Shown: positions 53,190-61,380 of the stretch, in pieces
Numbering within the stretch: position 1 is the stretch's first letter
Layout of the letters: every line of letters starts with the position of its first letter
Assembly (NCBI RefSeq): GCF_015453285.1
Contig: NZ_JADLZT010000001.1
Location: 434,001 to 498,000, forward strand
Reading direction: 5' to 3'
DNA length: 64,000 bases
Source: Lysobacter niastensis
GTDB lineage: Bacteria > Pseudomonadota > Gammaproteobacteria > Xanthomonadales > Xanthomonadaceae
Position numbers and translations under genes: made by a program
Notes under the pieces: generated by a model
Told to the model about the DNA's origin: nothing
The model's input: only the letters and a program-made list of their open reading frames with translations
Databases searched by the model: none

Positions 53190-54506
53190 ATGACGTTCGA
53201 ATCCCTCGGGCTTTCGCCCGCGCTGCTGCGCGCGCTGACCGAACAGAACTACGCCACGCCGACGCCGATCCAGGCCGAAGCCATTCCGCTGGCGCTGGCC
53301 GGCCACGACCTGCTCGGCGGCGCCCAGACCGGTACCGGCAAGACCGCCGCGTTCGGCCTGCCGCTGCTCAACCGCCTGTCCAAGCAGACCGCCGCCAACG
53401 GCTTCCGCCGTCCGCGCGCGCTGATCCTGGTGCCGACGCGTGAGCTGGCGGTGCAGGTCACCGAGAGCCTGCGCGGCTACGGCAAGCACCTGCGCCTGAA
53501 CATCAGCGCCATCTTCGGCGGCGCCGGCATGGGTCCGCAGGTGGAGATGTTCCGCCGCGGCGTCGACGTGCTGGTGGCCACGCCGGGCCGCCTGATCGAC
53601 CACATGGAGCGCGGCACCGCCAAGCTCGACTCGATCGAGATTCTGGTGCTCGACGAAGCCGACCGCATGCTCGACATGGGCTTCCTGCCCGCGATGAAGC
53701 GCATCCTCGCCAAGCTGCCGCGCGATCGCCAGACGATGCTGTTCTCGGCGACGTTCGAATCCCAGCTCAAGCAGCTCGCCCTCGAGTTCATGCGCGAGCC
53801 GCGCCAGGTGCAGGTCGCCGCGCAGAACACGATCGCCGAGACCATCGTGCACCGCGCCCATCCGGTCGATGTCGCGCGCAAGCGCGACCTGCTGGTGGAC
53901 ATCATCAGCCGCCGCCACACCGATCGCGTGATCGTGTTCGGCCGCACCAAGCACGGCTGCAACCGCCTGGCCGAACAGCTGGAAGATTCCGGCCTGGCCG
54001 CGGTGGCGATCCACGGCAACAAGAGCCAGGCCCAGCGGCAGAAGGCGCTGCGCGACTTCAAGACCGGCAAGGCCCGCGTCCTGGTGGCCACCGACGTCGC
54101 CGCGCGCGGCCTGGACATCCCGGACCTGCCGCTGGTGATCAACTACGACCTGCCGATGGTCGCCGAGGACTACGTGCACCGTATCGGCCGTACCGGCCGC
54201 AACGGTGCCAGTGGCGAGGCGGTGTCGTTCGTCGCGCCGGAAGAGGGCGGTCTGCTGCGCCAGATCCAGCGCATGCTCAAGGCCGACGTCGAACTGGCGG
54301 TGGTGGAAGGCTTCGAGCCGAGCCGCCCGATCCAGCTCAACGCGCCGCTGCCCAAGCCGGGCGGCCGTCAGAACCAGGGCCCGCGCAAATCGCACCGCCC
54401 GCACGGCAAGCCGGCGCCGCGCCACGCGCACGCCCATGCTGGCCCGAAGCAGCATCGCAGCGGCGGGCACAGCGGCCGCGGCTCGCGCAGCGGCATCGGC
54501 GCCTGA
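53190..54506 (+). CDS. rhlE: DEAD-box RNA helicase, RhlE type
   Basis: The 438-residue ATP-dependent helicase has all core motifs: the Q motif YATPTPIQAEAIP, AQTGTGKTAAF (motif I), PTRELAVQV, TPGRLIDHM, VLDEADRMLDMGF (DEAD), MLFSATF (SAT), VATDVAARGLDIPD and YVHRIGRTGRNG. The last 80 residues are basic and rich in Gly, His, Lys and Arg, for RNA binding. It remodels rRNA or mRNA structure. Start ATG 53190 follows AAAGGAG after a long leader. Confidence 0.95.
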   Translation: MTFESLGLSPALLRALTEQNYATPTPIQAEAIPLALAGHDLLGGAQTGTGKTAAFGLPLLNRLSKQTAANGFRRPRALILVPTRELAVQVTESLRGYGKHLRLNISAIFGGAGMGPQVEMFRRGVDVLVATPGRLIDHMERGTAKLDSIEILVLDEADRMLDMGFLPAMKRILAKLPRDRQTMLFSATFESQLKQLALEFMREPRQVQVAAQNTIAETIVHRAHPVDVARKRDLLVDIISRRHTDRVIVFGRTKHGCNRLAEQLEDSGLAAVAIHGNKSQAQRQKALRDFKTGKARVLVATDVAARGLDIPDLPLVINYDLPMVAEDYVHRIGRTGRNGASGEAVSFVAPEEGGLLRQIQRMLKADVELAVVEGFEPSRPIQLNAPLPKPGGRQNQGPRKSHRPHGKPAPRHAHAHAGPKQHRSGGHSGRGSRSGIGA

Positions 54507-54530
54507 GCGACCCGGCCCATCGAATAGCAG

Positions 54531-54558
54531 AAAGCCCCGGGAAACCGGGGCTTTTTGT
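54531..54558 (+). terminator. Terminator of the helicase gene
   Basis: AAAGCCCCGG-GAAA-CCGGGGCTTTTTG hairpin lies 25 bp past the stop. Confidence 0.88.
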
Positions 54559-54716
54559 TTGCGTGAAACGGAGTCGCACGACGACTCGGAAACCGCGGGC
54601 GCCCGGGGGGGCGGATCGGTTGCCCAGTCGCGCCGGCTGACGTGCATGACGGGGTGCTTGCGCGACAGAGTGTGACGGGAGTAGCTTTTCAGTGCGTCAT
54701 AACCTTGGGGAAGGCT

Positions 54717-54977
54717 ATGTACCTCAGCTTGCGTATCGTCCGCGGTTTCGTCGGTTTCATCGCAGTCTGGCAGATACTGAGTCTGCTTCCCGTCATCACC
54801 TGGATGGCCACTCCGGATGCCATCACCTCCAGCATGGTGCTGGTCGTGGCGGTCAAGGCGATCCTCCTGGTGGCGGCCGGCGCGGCCTATCTCTGGTTGC
54901 GAGACCTCATCAACAAACTCCACACCAGCAAGCCCGGCGCGAACCGGCCGCTGCTGCATTCGCAGTGGTCGCTGTAA
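54717..54977 (+). CDS. Small two-helix membrane protein
   Basis: The 86-residue protein starts at ATG 54717 after GGGGAAGG. It has two hydrophobic segments (IVRGFVGFIAVWQILSLLPV and MVLVVAVKAILLVAAGAAYL) and a short basic C-terminal tail. No family was recognised. The good ribosome binding site and codon usage like its neighbours support a real gene. Confidence 0.6.
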   Translation: MYLSLRIVRGFVGFIAVWQILSLLPVITWMATPDAITSSMVLVVAVKAILLVAAGAAYLWLRDLINKLHTSKPGANRPLLHSQWSL

Positions 54978-55065
54978 GCGATTGAGTCCGGTGGCGGCGC
55001 GGGATGCGCCGCAGCCGGGTTGGTGTGGATTCCAGCAACCGGCCAACCGTCGGTGACGGGCGGCT

Positions 55066-55962
55066 TCACTGCTGTGGCGACGCGACGAAGTCCTCGAGAT
55101 ATTCGTCCGCAGCGTTGCTCACGATCGACAGGTGCCCTTCGTCCGGGAAGAAGCGGTAGCGGCTGAGCTTGATGTGCCGCGCGATGTATTCGCCCATGTC
55201 CGGCGGCACGTTGCGATCGTGCCCGCCCTGGTAGACATGCACCGGGATGCGGATATCGGCGAGTTCGAAGCCGCGTGGACGCGCGATCAGCGCGGCCTCC
55301 GACATCGCGCCGTCGATGCCTTGCCGATACGCCACCGACAGGCTTCTCGCGAACGTTTCAGCCTCCGCCACGTGCGTGCGCAGGAAGGCCTGGTCGGGCG
55401 CGGTCATCATCGAGGCCAGACGCTGAAGCGCCCGCATCGGATCGATGCCGAACATCTTCTGGTCCATGCGCAGCATCGGCGTCACCAGTCGCGGATGCAG
55501 CCGCGAAAGCCCGAACAGCACCTTCAACGCGGGATGCTGGCCGCGGCGGATCGCCGGTACGTCCATCGGCCCCATGCCGGCGACGAGCCCGACGTAATCG
55601 AGACGTTCGCCGATCTCATGCGCGCACGCCAATGCGTAGGCACCACCACAGGAGATCCCGAGCACGCCGAAGCGCAGCAGCGACAGGTGCGCGGCGAGTT
55701 GCTCCACGTCGCGAACCCACGACAGGATCGTGCGGTCGGGATCGGGTGTGGAACCCGCGAACCCCGGCCGGTCGGGTGCGATCAGGCGCACGCCTGCGCG
55801 CCGCGCGGCATCGCCGATCAGCGCGGCCTGCACATGGCAACCAGGGAAGCCGTGGAAGACCAGCAGCGGACGGCCTGCGTCGTCGCCGTAGCACTGCCAC
55901 GTAAGCGTCCTGCCGTCGCGCAACTGGAGGGAAGGGGCCGGAGCGGATGATGCGGACAACAT
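55066..55962 (-). CDS. Alpha/beta-hydrolase fold protein
   Basis: The 298-residue protein has the alpha/beta-hydrolase layout: PLLVFHGFPGCHVQAALIG (oxyanion region HGFPG), LIAPDRPGFAGSTPDP, the nucleophile elbow FGVLGISCGGAYALACAHEI (Ser in GISCG), an acid in YQGGHDRNVPP and the catalytic His in DEGHLSIV. It lacks a signal peptide. Many enzymes use this fold and the substrate cannot be told. Start ATG 55962. It is divergent from the Prc-like gene. Confidence 0.88.
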   Translation of the reverse strand: MLSASSAPAPSLQLRDGRTLTWQCYGDDAGRPLLVFHGFPGCHVQAALIGDAARRAGVRLIAPDRPGFAGSTPDPDRTILSWVRDVEQLAAHLSLLRFGVLGISCGGAYALACAHEIGERLDYVGLVAGMGPMDVPAIRRGQHPALKVLFGLSRLHPRLVTPMLRMDQKMFGIDPMRALQRLASMMTAPDQAFLRTHVAEAETFARSLSVAYRQGIDGAMSEAALIARPRGFELADIRIPVHVYQGGHDRNVPPDMGEYIARHIKLSRYRFFPDEGHLSIVSNAADEYLEDFVASPQQ

Positions 55963-56151
55963 GGTGCGGATCTCTTGCGAAACAAACTGGCTAACAAAGC
56001 AGCCGGGATGATGCAGGCCATCCTGTCGCGACGACATCGAAATAATTAATTCAACGCCCGCCATCGAGCCCGACGTCGCCATGCTCCAGCGCAGGGTGGT
56101 GGCCCGCCATTCACGCGGCTTAAGATCGGCGGGCCAACCGGGGGAGGCCGT

Positions 56152-57471
56152 ATGAACCATCGCAACATCTGGTGCGGGCTGCTGGCCTGCGCCGTGGTCA
56201 TGGGACTGTGCGCGGAACACGCGCACGCGCAAGCACGCGAAGGCCGCAGTGCCGAGCGCGATCGCGCAACCGCTGCGCAGTTGACCTATGGGCTGCTCAC
56301 GGACCGACGCTACGGCTATTACGCCAAACCCTTCGACGATGCCTTGTCGGAGCGGGTTTTTGACGCCTATGTGCGCGACCTGGATCCCCAGCACAGGTAT
56401 TTCGCACAGGACGATCTGGCGTCGCTGGCGAAGTATGCGACGGCACTCGATGAGGCGGTCAAACGCGGCAAGCTGGACCCGGTGTACGAGATCGCGGATG
56501 TCCGCGACCGCGGCTTGAAAGCGCGCTGCAGTCAAGCCGGTGGTACCCAGCCCGATTGCCGGAAGCTGCCCGCCGACGTGCGAGACCGCGACGAGATACT
56601 CGCGATCTTCCTCAATGCCTTCGTCCGCACGATCGACGGCGATGCGCGCTACCTGAGCCCGTTCGCTGCGCCCGAAAGGACGGGCGATCCTGAGCCATTG
56701 ACCGCGCCGACGACAGCGACTCGCTCAGTGCTGTCCCTGGGCAACAGGCGCGCGGGGGTAATCACCGTGGGAAGCTTCTACGGGTTGGGCAACGGCTCGG
56801 TGAGCCGCGACGTCGCGCGGCTTGCGGGCGAACTCAGGCAGGCGGGCGTGGACGGCGTGGTGCTGGACCTGCGTGGCAGTCCGGGTGGCGCGCTCAGGGA
56901 AGTGATCGATGTGGCGGGTCTGTTCCTGGGGCCCGTGCCGTTCGTGCAGATCCGCGAGACTGGTAATCGCGTCTCTACGGAGAAGGCAGCGAATGCGGCG
57001 GCGTGGACGGGCCCGCTGGTCGTGCTCGTTGACGGCAGGACCGCATCGGGCGCGGAGATGCTGGCGGCGGCCATCCAGGATCACGGCCGCGGGCTGGTTG
57101 TCGGCGAGACCACTTACGGTCGGGGTTCGATACAGAATCCGGTGGATCTCGATCGCGGGGATCCCAACTCGCGCGGAGCGCCTCGTTTCGGCCTGGTGAA
57201 CCTCACGATCGCAGAGGCCTATCGCCTGGACGGTCGGCCGATCGGTGCGGGCGTGACGCCGGACGTGGTCCTGGCAACGGGGGCGCCAGCCCGGCACGGA
57301 GCGTCCGCACCAATCCCTCCTGCGCGTGGCTATCAGGCGCCGGTGCGAAGTGGGCCGGTCCCGACGCGTCAGCCCACGGATCCCGCGTCGGCGGATCCCG
57401 TGCTGGCGGAAGCGGCGGCAATCCTCGTGAAGGGAATGGCCTCGGTCGAATCCAGCGCAGGAAGCCCGTAG
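56152..57471 (+). CDS. Prc/Tsp-like S41 protein lacking PDZ domain and catalytic Lys
   Basis: The 439-residue secreted protein (signal peptide LLACAVVMGLCAEHAHAQA) has a Prc-type N-terminal helical domain (QLTYGLLTDRRYGYYAKPF, RDLDPQHRYF). It then goes directly into the S41 protease domain, without the PDZ domain expected between. The catalytic Ser is kept (Ser299 in TASGAEMLAAAIQDHG), but the general-base Lys of FGKG, 25 residues later, is Arg324 (TTYGRGSIQ). It may be inactive or of altered activity. A Pro-rich tail ends the protein. It lies beside two L,D-transpeptidase genes. Confidence 0.85.
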   Translation: MNHRNIWCGLLACAVVMGLCAEHAHAQAREGRSAERDRATAAQLTYGLLTDRRYGYYAKPFDDALSERVFDAYVRDLDPQHRYFAQDDLASLAKYATALDEAVKRGKLDPVYEIADVRDRGLKARCSQAGGTQPDCRKLPADVRDRDEILAIFLNAFVRTIDGDARYLSPFAAPERTGDPEPLTAPTTATRSVLSLGNRRAGVITVGSFYGLGNGSVSRDVARLAGELRQAGVDGVVLDLRGSPGGALREVIDVAGLFLGPVPFVQIRETGNRVSTEKAANAAAWTGPLVVLVDGRTASGAEMLAAAIQDHGRGLVVGETTYGRGSIQNPVDLDRGDPNSRGAPRFGLVNLTIAEAYRLDGRPIGAGVTPDVVLATGAPARHGASAPIPPARGYQAPVRSGPVPTRQPTDPASADPVLAEAAAILVKGMASVESSAGSP

Positions 57472-57485
57472 CCATCCCAGCGCGC

Positions 57486-58520
57486 TCAAGCCTCCGGCGG
57501 CTCCGAATCGAGCACCTGCACCGGTGCGCCTTCGGTGATCTCCGGCTGCAGCGGTGCGTCGGTGACCAGCATCACCACGCCTGGCGTCAACAGCGGCAGC
57601 ACCGCCGCGACGAAATCGTGCGGGATCACCACGCGTTCGATCGTCTCCGGTCCGAGCAGCTTGCCCGCATCCTCGCCGCGGCCGGGGATACCGATCGCGC
57701 TCCAGTTCGGCATGCGCGTGCCGGGCAGCAGCGGATTGTCGCCGGGCAGGTAGCCGTCCTTGACGAGATAGGCGTGCGTGCCGAGCGGCTGCTGCGGATT
57801 GCGCACGACGATGCGCGAACGGCCGATCTCGATGCCATTCCTGTACACGATCACGCGCGAGTCGGAACCGCTGAGCAGGATGGACACCGGACCCTCGGTC
57901 GAGAGCTCCGGATGCCAGCGATACTTCTGCCCGTCCTCCAACCGCGGCACGGCCGAATCGCTGCCGGTGCGCGGGTCGATCGGGATCAATGCCATCGGGT
58001 GAACGGTGTCGACCGGCGATTTGCCTTCTTCCGACACCACCACGGTCATGCCCGTGGTCGAGGAGTCGAACAGCAATCGCGCGAACTCCGACGGCAGGTG
58101 CACGCAGCCGTGTGATTCCGGGTAGCCGGGCAGGCCGCCTGCGTGCAGCGCGACGCCGTCCCAGGTGAGCCGCTGCATGTACGGCATCGGTGCGCTGTTG
58201 TACTTGTTGGAGCGGTGATCCTTGTCTTTCTGCAGGATCGTGAACACGCCGGTGGGCGTCTCGTAACCGCGGCGGCCGGTGCTCACCGTGGTTACGCCGA
58301 TGGGAATGCCGTTGCGATACACGTACGCGCGTTGTTCGGTGAGGCTGACCACGACCGCGATCGGTCCTGCCTTGTTGTCGCCACCCCAGATCCATTCGCC
58401 GGGCTTGAGTTGCGACGGCGCCGTGTCGGCCGCGCTCGATTGGCGCGCGCCCCAGCTGGGCACGGCCTGGGCCGAGGTGGCAAGCAGCGAAAGCGCTAGG
58501 GCGAAGGCGAGACGCGTCAT
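57486..58520 (-). CDS. L,D-transpeptidase (YkuD domain)
   Basis: The 344-residue secreted protein (signal peptide FALALSLLATSAQA) has a YkuD catalytic domain at residues about 50-165: RAYVYRNGIPIGVTTVSTGR, ETPTGVFTIL and the active-site ESHGCVHLPSEFARLLFD with the catalytic Cys. It forms 3-3 crosslinks in peptidoglycan or attaches proteins to it. The C-terminal half repeats a VIVYRNGIEIGRS element, like a second, catalytically empty YkuD-like segment. It converges with the Prc-like gene. Confidence 0.93.
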   Translation of the reverse strand: MTRLAFALALSLLATSAQAVPSWGARQSSAADTAPSQLKPGEWIWGGDNKAGPIAVVVSLTEQRAYVYRNGIPIGVTTVSTGRRGYETPTGVFTILQKDKDHRSNKYNSAPMPYMQRLTWDGVALHAGGLPGYPESHGCVHLPSEFARLLFDSSTTGMTVVVSEEGKSPVDTVHPMALIPIDPRTGSDSAVPRLEDGQKYRWHPELSTEGPVSILLSGSDSRVIVYRNGIEIGRSRIVVRNPQQPLGTHAYLVKDGYLPGDNPLLPGTRMPNWSAIGIPGRGEDAGKLLGPETIERVVIPHDFVAAVLPLLTPGVVMLVTDAPLQPEITEGAPVQVLDSEPPEA

Positions 58521-58550
58521 CCGATGTCCTTCCGGGGGGCTGGCTCCAGC

Positions 58551-59339
58551 CTATCCGGAAGGTGGGCGCGCGTCAGCGGGATGGCGTGCGAGTTGCAGGC
58601 GCGCGGCAGGGCAATTGAGCAACGCCGATCGCGTCAGCCAGTCCTGGTCGGGGTAGTAGGAGAAGACGAACTGGCCGTCCTTCAGCAGGTCGATGATCGG
58701 TCGGGCCACGGCGCTGCGCACAGCCGGGCATCCCCAGCTGCGACCGAGGCGGCCCATTCGCCTGCCCTGCGCGGGATCGACGTACGGCGCGCCGTGCATG
58801 ACGATCGCGCGCGCCATCGCGGCGTCGTTGACGCCGGGTTCCAGGCCCTGCATGCGCATCGAATAACCGTTGCGTCCGACGTAGGTGTCGCCGGTGACGA
58901 AGAGGCCCAGGCTGGACTGATGGCTGCCGTCGAGATTGGAGAAGCGCGTGGCGAGGTTGTCGCCCGAGCCCTGGCCGTGCGCGACCACTTCTTCATAGAG
59001 CAGCGTGCCGGCCTGCAGGTCGAACACCCACAGGCGTGGTAGCAGGGACGGGCGGCTGTAATCGATCACGGCAAGACGCCGCGCACCGGTGCCGACACCG
59101 CTGGCCTGGGCGCACTCCATCGCGGCCACGGCCAGGCCCAGCACCTTGGGGTCGGCACCGGGGGCCAGGTGCGACAGGAAGCGCGAATCCTCCAGCGCAG
59201 CCGGAGTCGAGGCGCTCGAAGGCGCGGGTGGCGTTGGCGATGGGGCGGCGGCGGGCGCGCGATCCTTGCGTGCACCGAAGCCTGGCACCGCCGGCAGCAG
59301 CAGGACGCTGGCCAGCAGCAGGTATCGGGGCTTGAACAT
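58551..59339 (-). CDS. Murein L,D-transpeptidase catalytic-domain family protein
   Basis: The 262-residue exported protein has a hydrophobic N-terminal signal, a Pro/Ala/Ser linker (residues about 28-50) and the catalytic domain of the YbfJ-like group. Visible are LAVIDYSRPSLLPRLWVFDL, GLFVTGDTYVGRNGYSMRM, AIVMHGAPYVDP and GRSWGCPAV with the catalytic Cys. It is distinct from the YkuD protein downstream but acts on the same polymer. It starts 30 bp upstream of that gene on the same strand, so the two probably share a transcript. Confidence 0.88.
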   Translation of the reverse strand: MFKPRYLLLASVLLLPAVPGFGARKDRAPAAAPSPTPPAPSSASTPAALEDSRFLSHLAPGADPKVLGLAVAAMECAQASGVGTGARRLAVIDYSRPSLLPRLWVFDLQAGTLLYEEVVAHGQGSGDNLATRFSNLDGSHQSSLGLFVTGDTYVGRNGYSMRMQGLEPGVNDAAMARAIVMHGAPYVDPAQGRRMGRLGRSWGCPAVRSAVARPIIDLLKDGQFVFSYYPDQDWLTRSALLNCPAARLQLARHPADARPPSG

Positions 59340-59438
59340 CGGGAGTCAGGGCCTGATGGGCCGGAGGGTAGATCCCAATGTCGGCCCGCGCCGGCCCGAT
59401 TTCAAGCACTTGTTTGACCTGGTTCAGGCGCCGGAAAT

Positions 59439-59469
59439 GAAGAAGGCCGGCGAGGGCCGGCCTTCTTCG
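59439..59469 (-). terminator. Terminator of the DUF885 genes
   Basis: A GAAGAAGGCCGG/CCGGCCTTCTTC hairpin with a short loop lies 17 bp past the stop at 59486. Confidence 0.8.
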
Positions 59470-59485
59470 TGCTGTCCCGGGCGGA

Positions 59486-61309
59486 TCAGCCCTTCTTCGC
59501 CGCGATCCAGCGGTCGATCTTGCCGCTGAGCACGTCCAGCGGCACCGCACCGTCCTTCAGCACTTCGGCGTGGAACTCGCGCACGTCGAACTTCGCTCCC
59601 AGTTCCTTCTCGGCCTTCGCGCGCAGTTCCTTGATCCGCAGCTCGCCGATCTTGTACGCCAGCGCCTGGCCCGGCCAGGCGATGTAGCGTTCCGCCTCGG
59701 CGGTGGACTGCGTCTCGCTCTCGGCCGAGTTGTCGCGCATGTACTGGATCACCTGCTCGCGCGTCCAGCCCTTGCTGTGCAGGCCGGTGTCGGTGACCAG
59801 GCGGATGGCGCGCCACAGCTCGTTCTGCAGGTAGCCGAAGTAGTTGTACGGATCGGTGTAGACGCCGAGCTCCTTGCCCAGCGACTCGGCGTACAGGCCC
59901 CAGCCTTCGGAGAACGCGCTCTCGCCGCCCCAGCGGCGGAACGAGGGCAGGTTCTTCAGCTCGATCTGCAGGGCGATCTGGAAGTGGTGGCCCGGGATCG
60001 CTTCATGCAGGTACAGGTCTTCCGCATCCCACGTCTTGCGCGTCGGCAGGTCGTAGGTGTTGACGTAGAAGATGCCCGGACGCGAACCGTCGTCGCTCGG
60101 CGGGTAGTACTGGCCACCGGCCGCCGACTTGGCGCGGAACGGCTCGACCGGACGGATCTCGAACGGCGCCTTCGGGATCAGCGAGAACTGCTCCGGGATC
60201 TTCTGGTTGATCTTCGCTTCGAGCGCGCGGTAGTCCTTCAGCAGCGCGTCCTCGCTCTTGAAGTTGAAGCGCGGGTCGTCCTGCATGAACTTGAAGAAGT
60301 CCTGCATCGAGCCCTTGAAGCCCACCTGCTCCATGACCTTCTTGATCTCGCCATGGATGCGCGCGACCTCGTCCAGGCCGATCTGGTGGATCTGCGCCGG
60401 CGTCAGGTCGGTGGTGGTGCTCTGCTTCGCGTTGAAGGCGTACCACGCGCCGCCGCCCGGCAGCTTGTCGAGGCCGACGCTGTCGCGGGTCTTGGGCAGG
60501 TATTCGTCGTTGATGAAGGCGCGCAGCTTCTTGTACGCCGGCATCAGCTGCTCGGCGATCAGCTTGCGGTAGGACTCGGTCAGGCGCTGCTTGTCGGCGT
60601 CGGAGAAGTCCTTCGGCATCTGCTGGATCGGGCCCCAGAACAGCGTGTCTTCGGGCTTGTCCTTGATCAGCGCATCGAGCTGCGGGATGACCTTCACCAT
60701 CAGCGCGCGCGGCTGCACGACACCGGCGGCGACGCCGTCGCGCATGTTCGCCATGTCGGTGTCGAACAGCACCGGCAGGCGGCCGGCGCGCTTGAGCCAG
60801 TCGTCGTAATCCTTGACCGTCTTGAACGGCTGCGCGCCGCTACCCGAGCCGAACTGCACGGCGAGCGTGGCGACGCTGTTCATCTGGTTGATCGGCAGCT
60901 GCCAGGTCGGGAACTGGTAGGACTCCAGCGACTCCTTGGCGTCGGCGACGAAGATCTCGTAGCTCAGCAGGTCCTGGCCGTCCAGGCCGGTGGAGCCGAC
61001 TGCTTCGACCTTCTTCAGCCAGTCGCTGGTGAACTGCTTGCTCTGCTCACGGTACTGGGCGGAGCCGAAGTCCGGCAGTTCGGCGTTGTAGCGCGGATCG
61101 CCCGTGAACGTCGCCATTACCGGGTTGAGCTTGAGGTTCTCTTCCCAGTAATCGGCGTACAGCTTGTTGAGCTGGTCGGCCTTGGCCTTGGCGTCGACCG
61201 TGGCGGCAGCCGATGCCGTCGTCGCGGCGGCGTCGGTCTTCGGACCGCGGTCGCACGCGGCGAGCGAGGCGGAAATGGCGAGGGCAAGCAGGATGGGGCG
61301 GAGCGTCAC
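59486..61309 (-). CDS. DUF885-family protein, lipoprotein copy
   Basis: The 607-residue protein starts at GTG 61309 after AGGAG and has a lipoprotein signal with lipobox LAAC. The DUF885 domain has a zinc-peptidase-like motif HEAIPGHHFQ and FSEGWGLYAESLGKELG. The family is secreted, HExxPGH-containing and probably peptidase-like. It is a tandem duplicate of the next gene, with long blocks of identical residues. The two differ in export: this copy is membrane-anchored. Confidence 0.9.
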   Translation of the reverse strand: MTLRPILLALAISASLAACDRGPKTDAAATTASAAATVDAKAKADQLNKLYADYWEENLKLNPVMATFTGDPRYNAELPDFGSAQYREQSKQFTSDWLKKVEAVGSTGLDGQDLLSYEIFVADAKESLESYQFPTWQLPINQMNSVATLAVQFGSGSGAQPFKTVKDYDDWLKRAGRLPVLFDTDMANMRDGVAAGVVQPRALMVKVIPQLDALIKDKPEDTLFWGPIQQMPKDFSDADKQRLTESYRKLIAEQLMPAYKKLRAFINDEYLPKTRDSVGLDKLPGGGAWYAFNAKQSTTTDLTPAQIHQIGLDEVARIHGEIKKVMEQVGFKGSMQDFFKFMQDDPRFNFKSEDALLKDYRALEAKINQKIPEQFSLIPKAPFEIRPVEPFRAKSAAGGQYYPPSDDGSRPGIFYVNTYDLPTRKTWDAEDLYLHEAIPGHHFQIALQIELKNLPSFRRWGGESAFSEGWGLYAESLGKELGVYTDPYNYFGYLQNELWRAIRLVTDTGLHSKGWTREQVIQYMRDNSAESETQSTAEAERYIAWPGQALAYKIGELRIKELRAKAEKELGAKFDVREFHAEVLKDGAVPLDVLSGKIDRWIAAKKG

Positions 61310-61380
61310 GTTGGTCTCCTGGCGGTCGGTCGGAAGGGCCGGTGTCCACCGGCCCGCAGCAGAGGGTATGGCAGCGCCGG

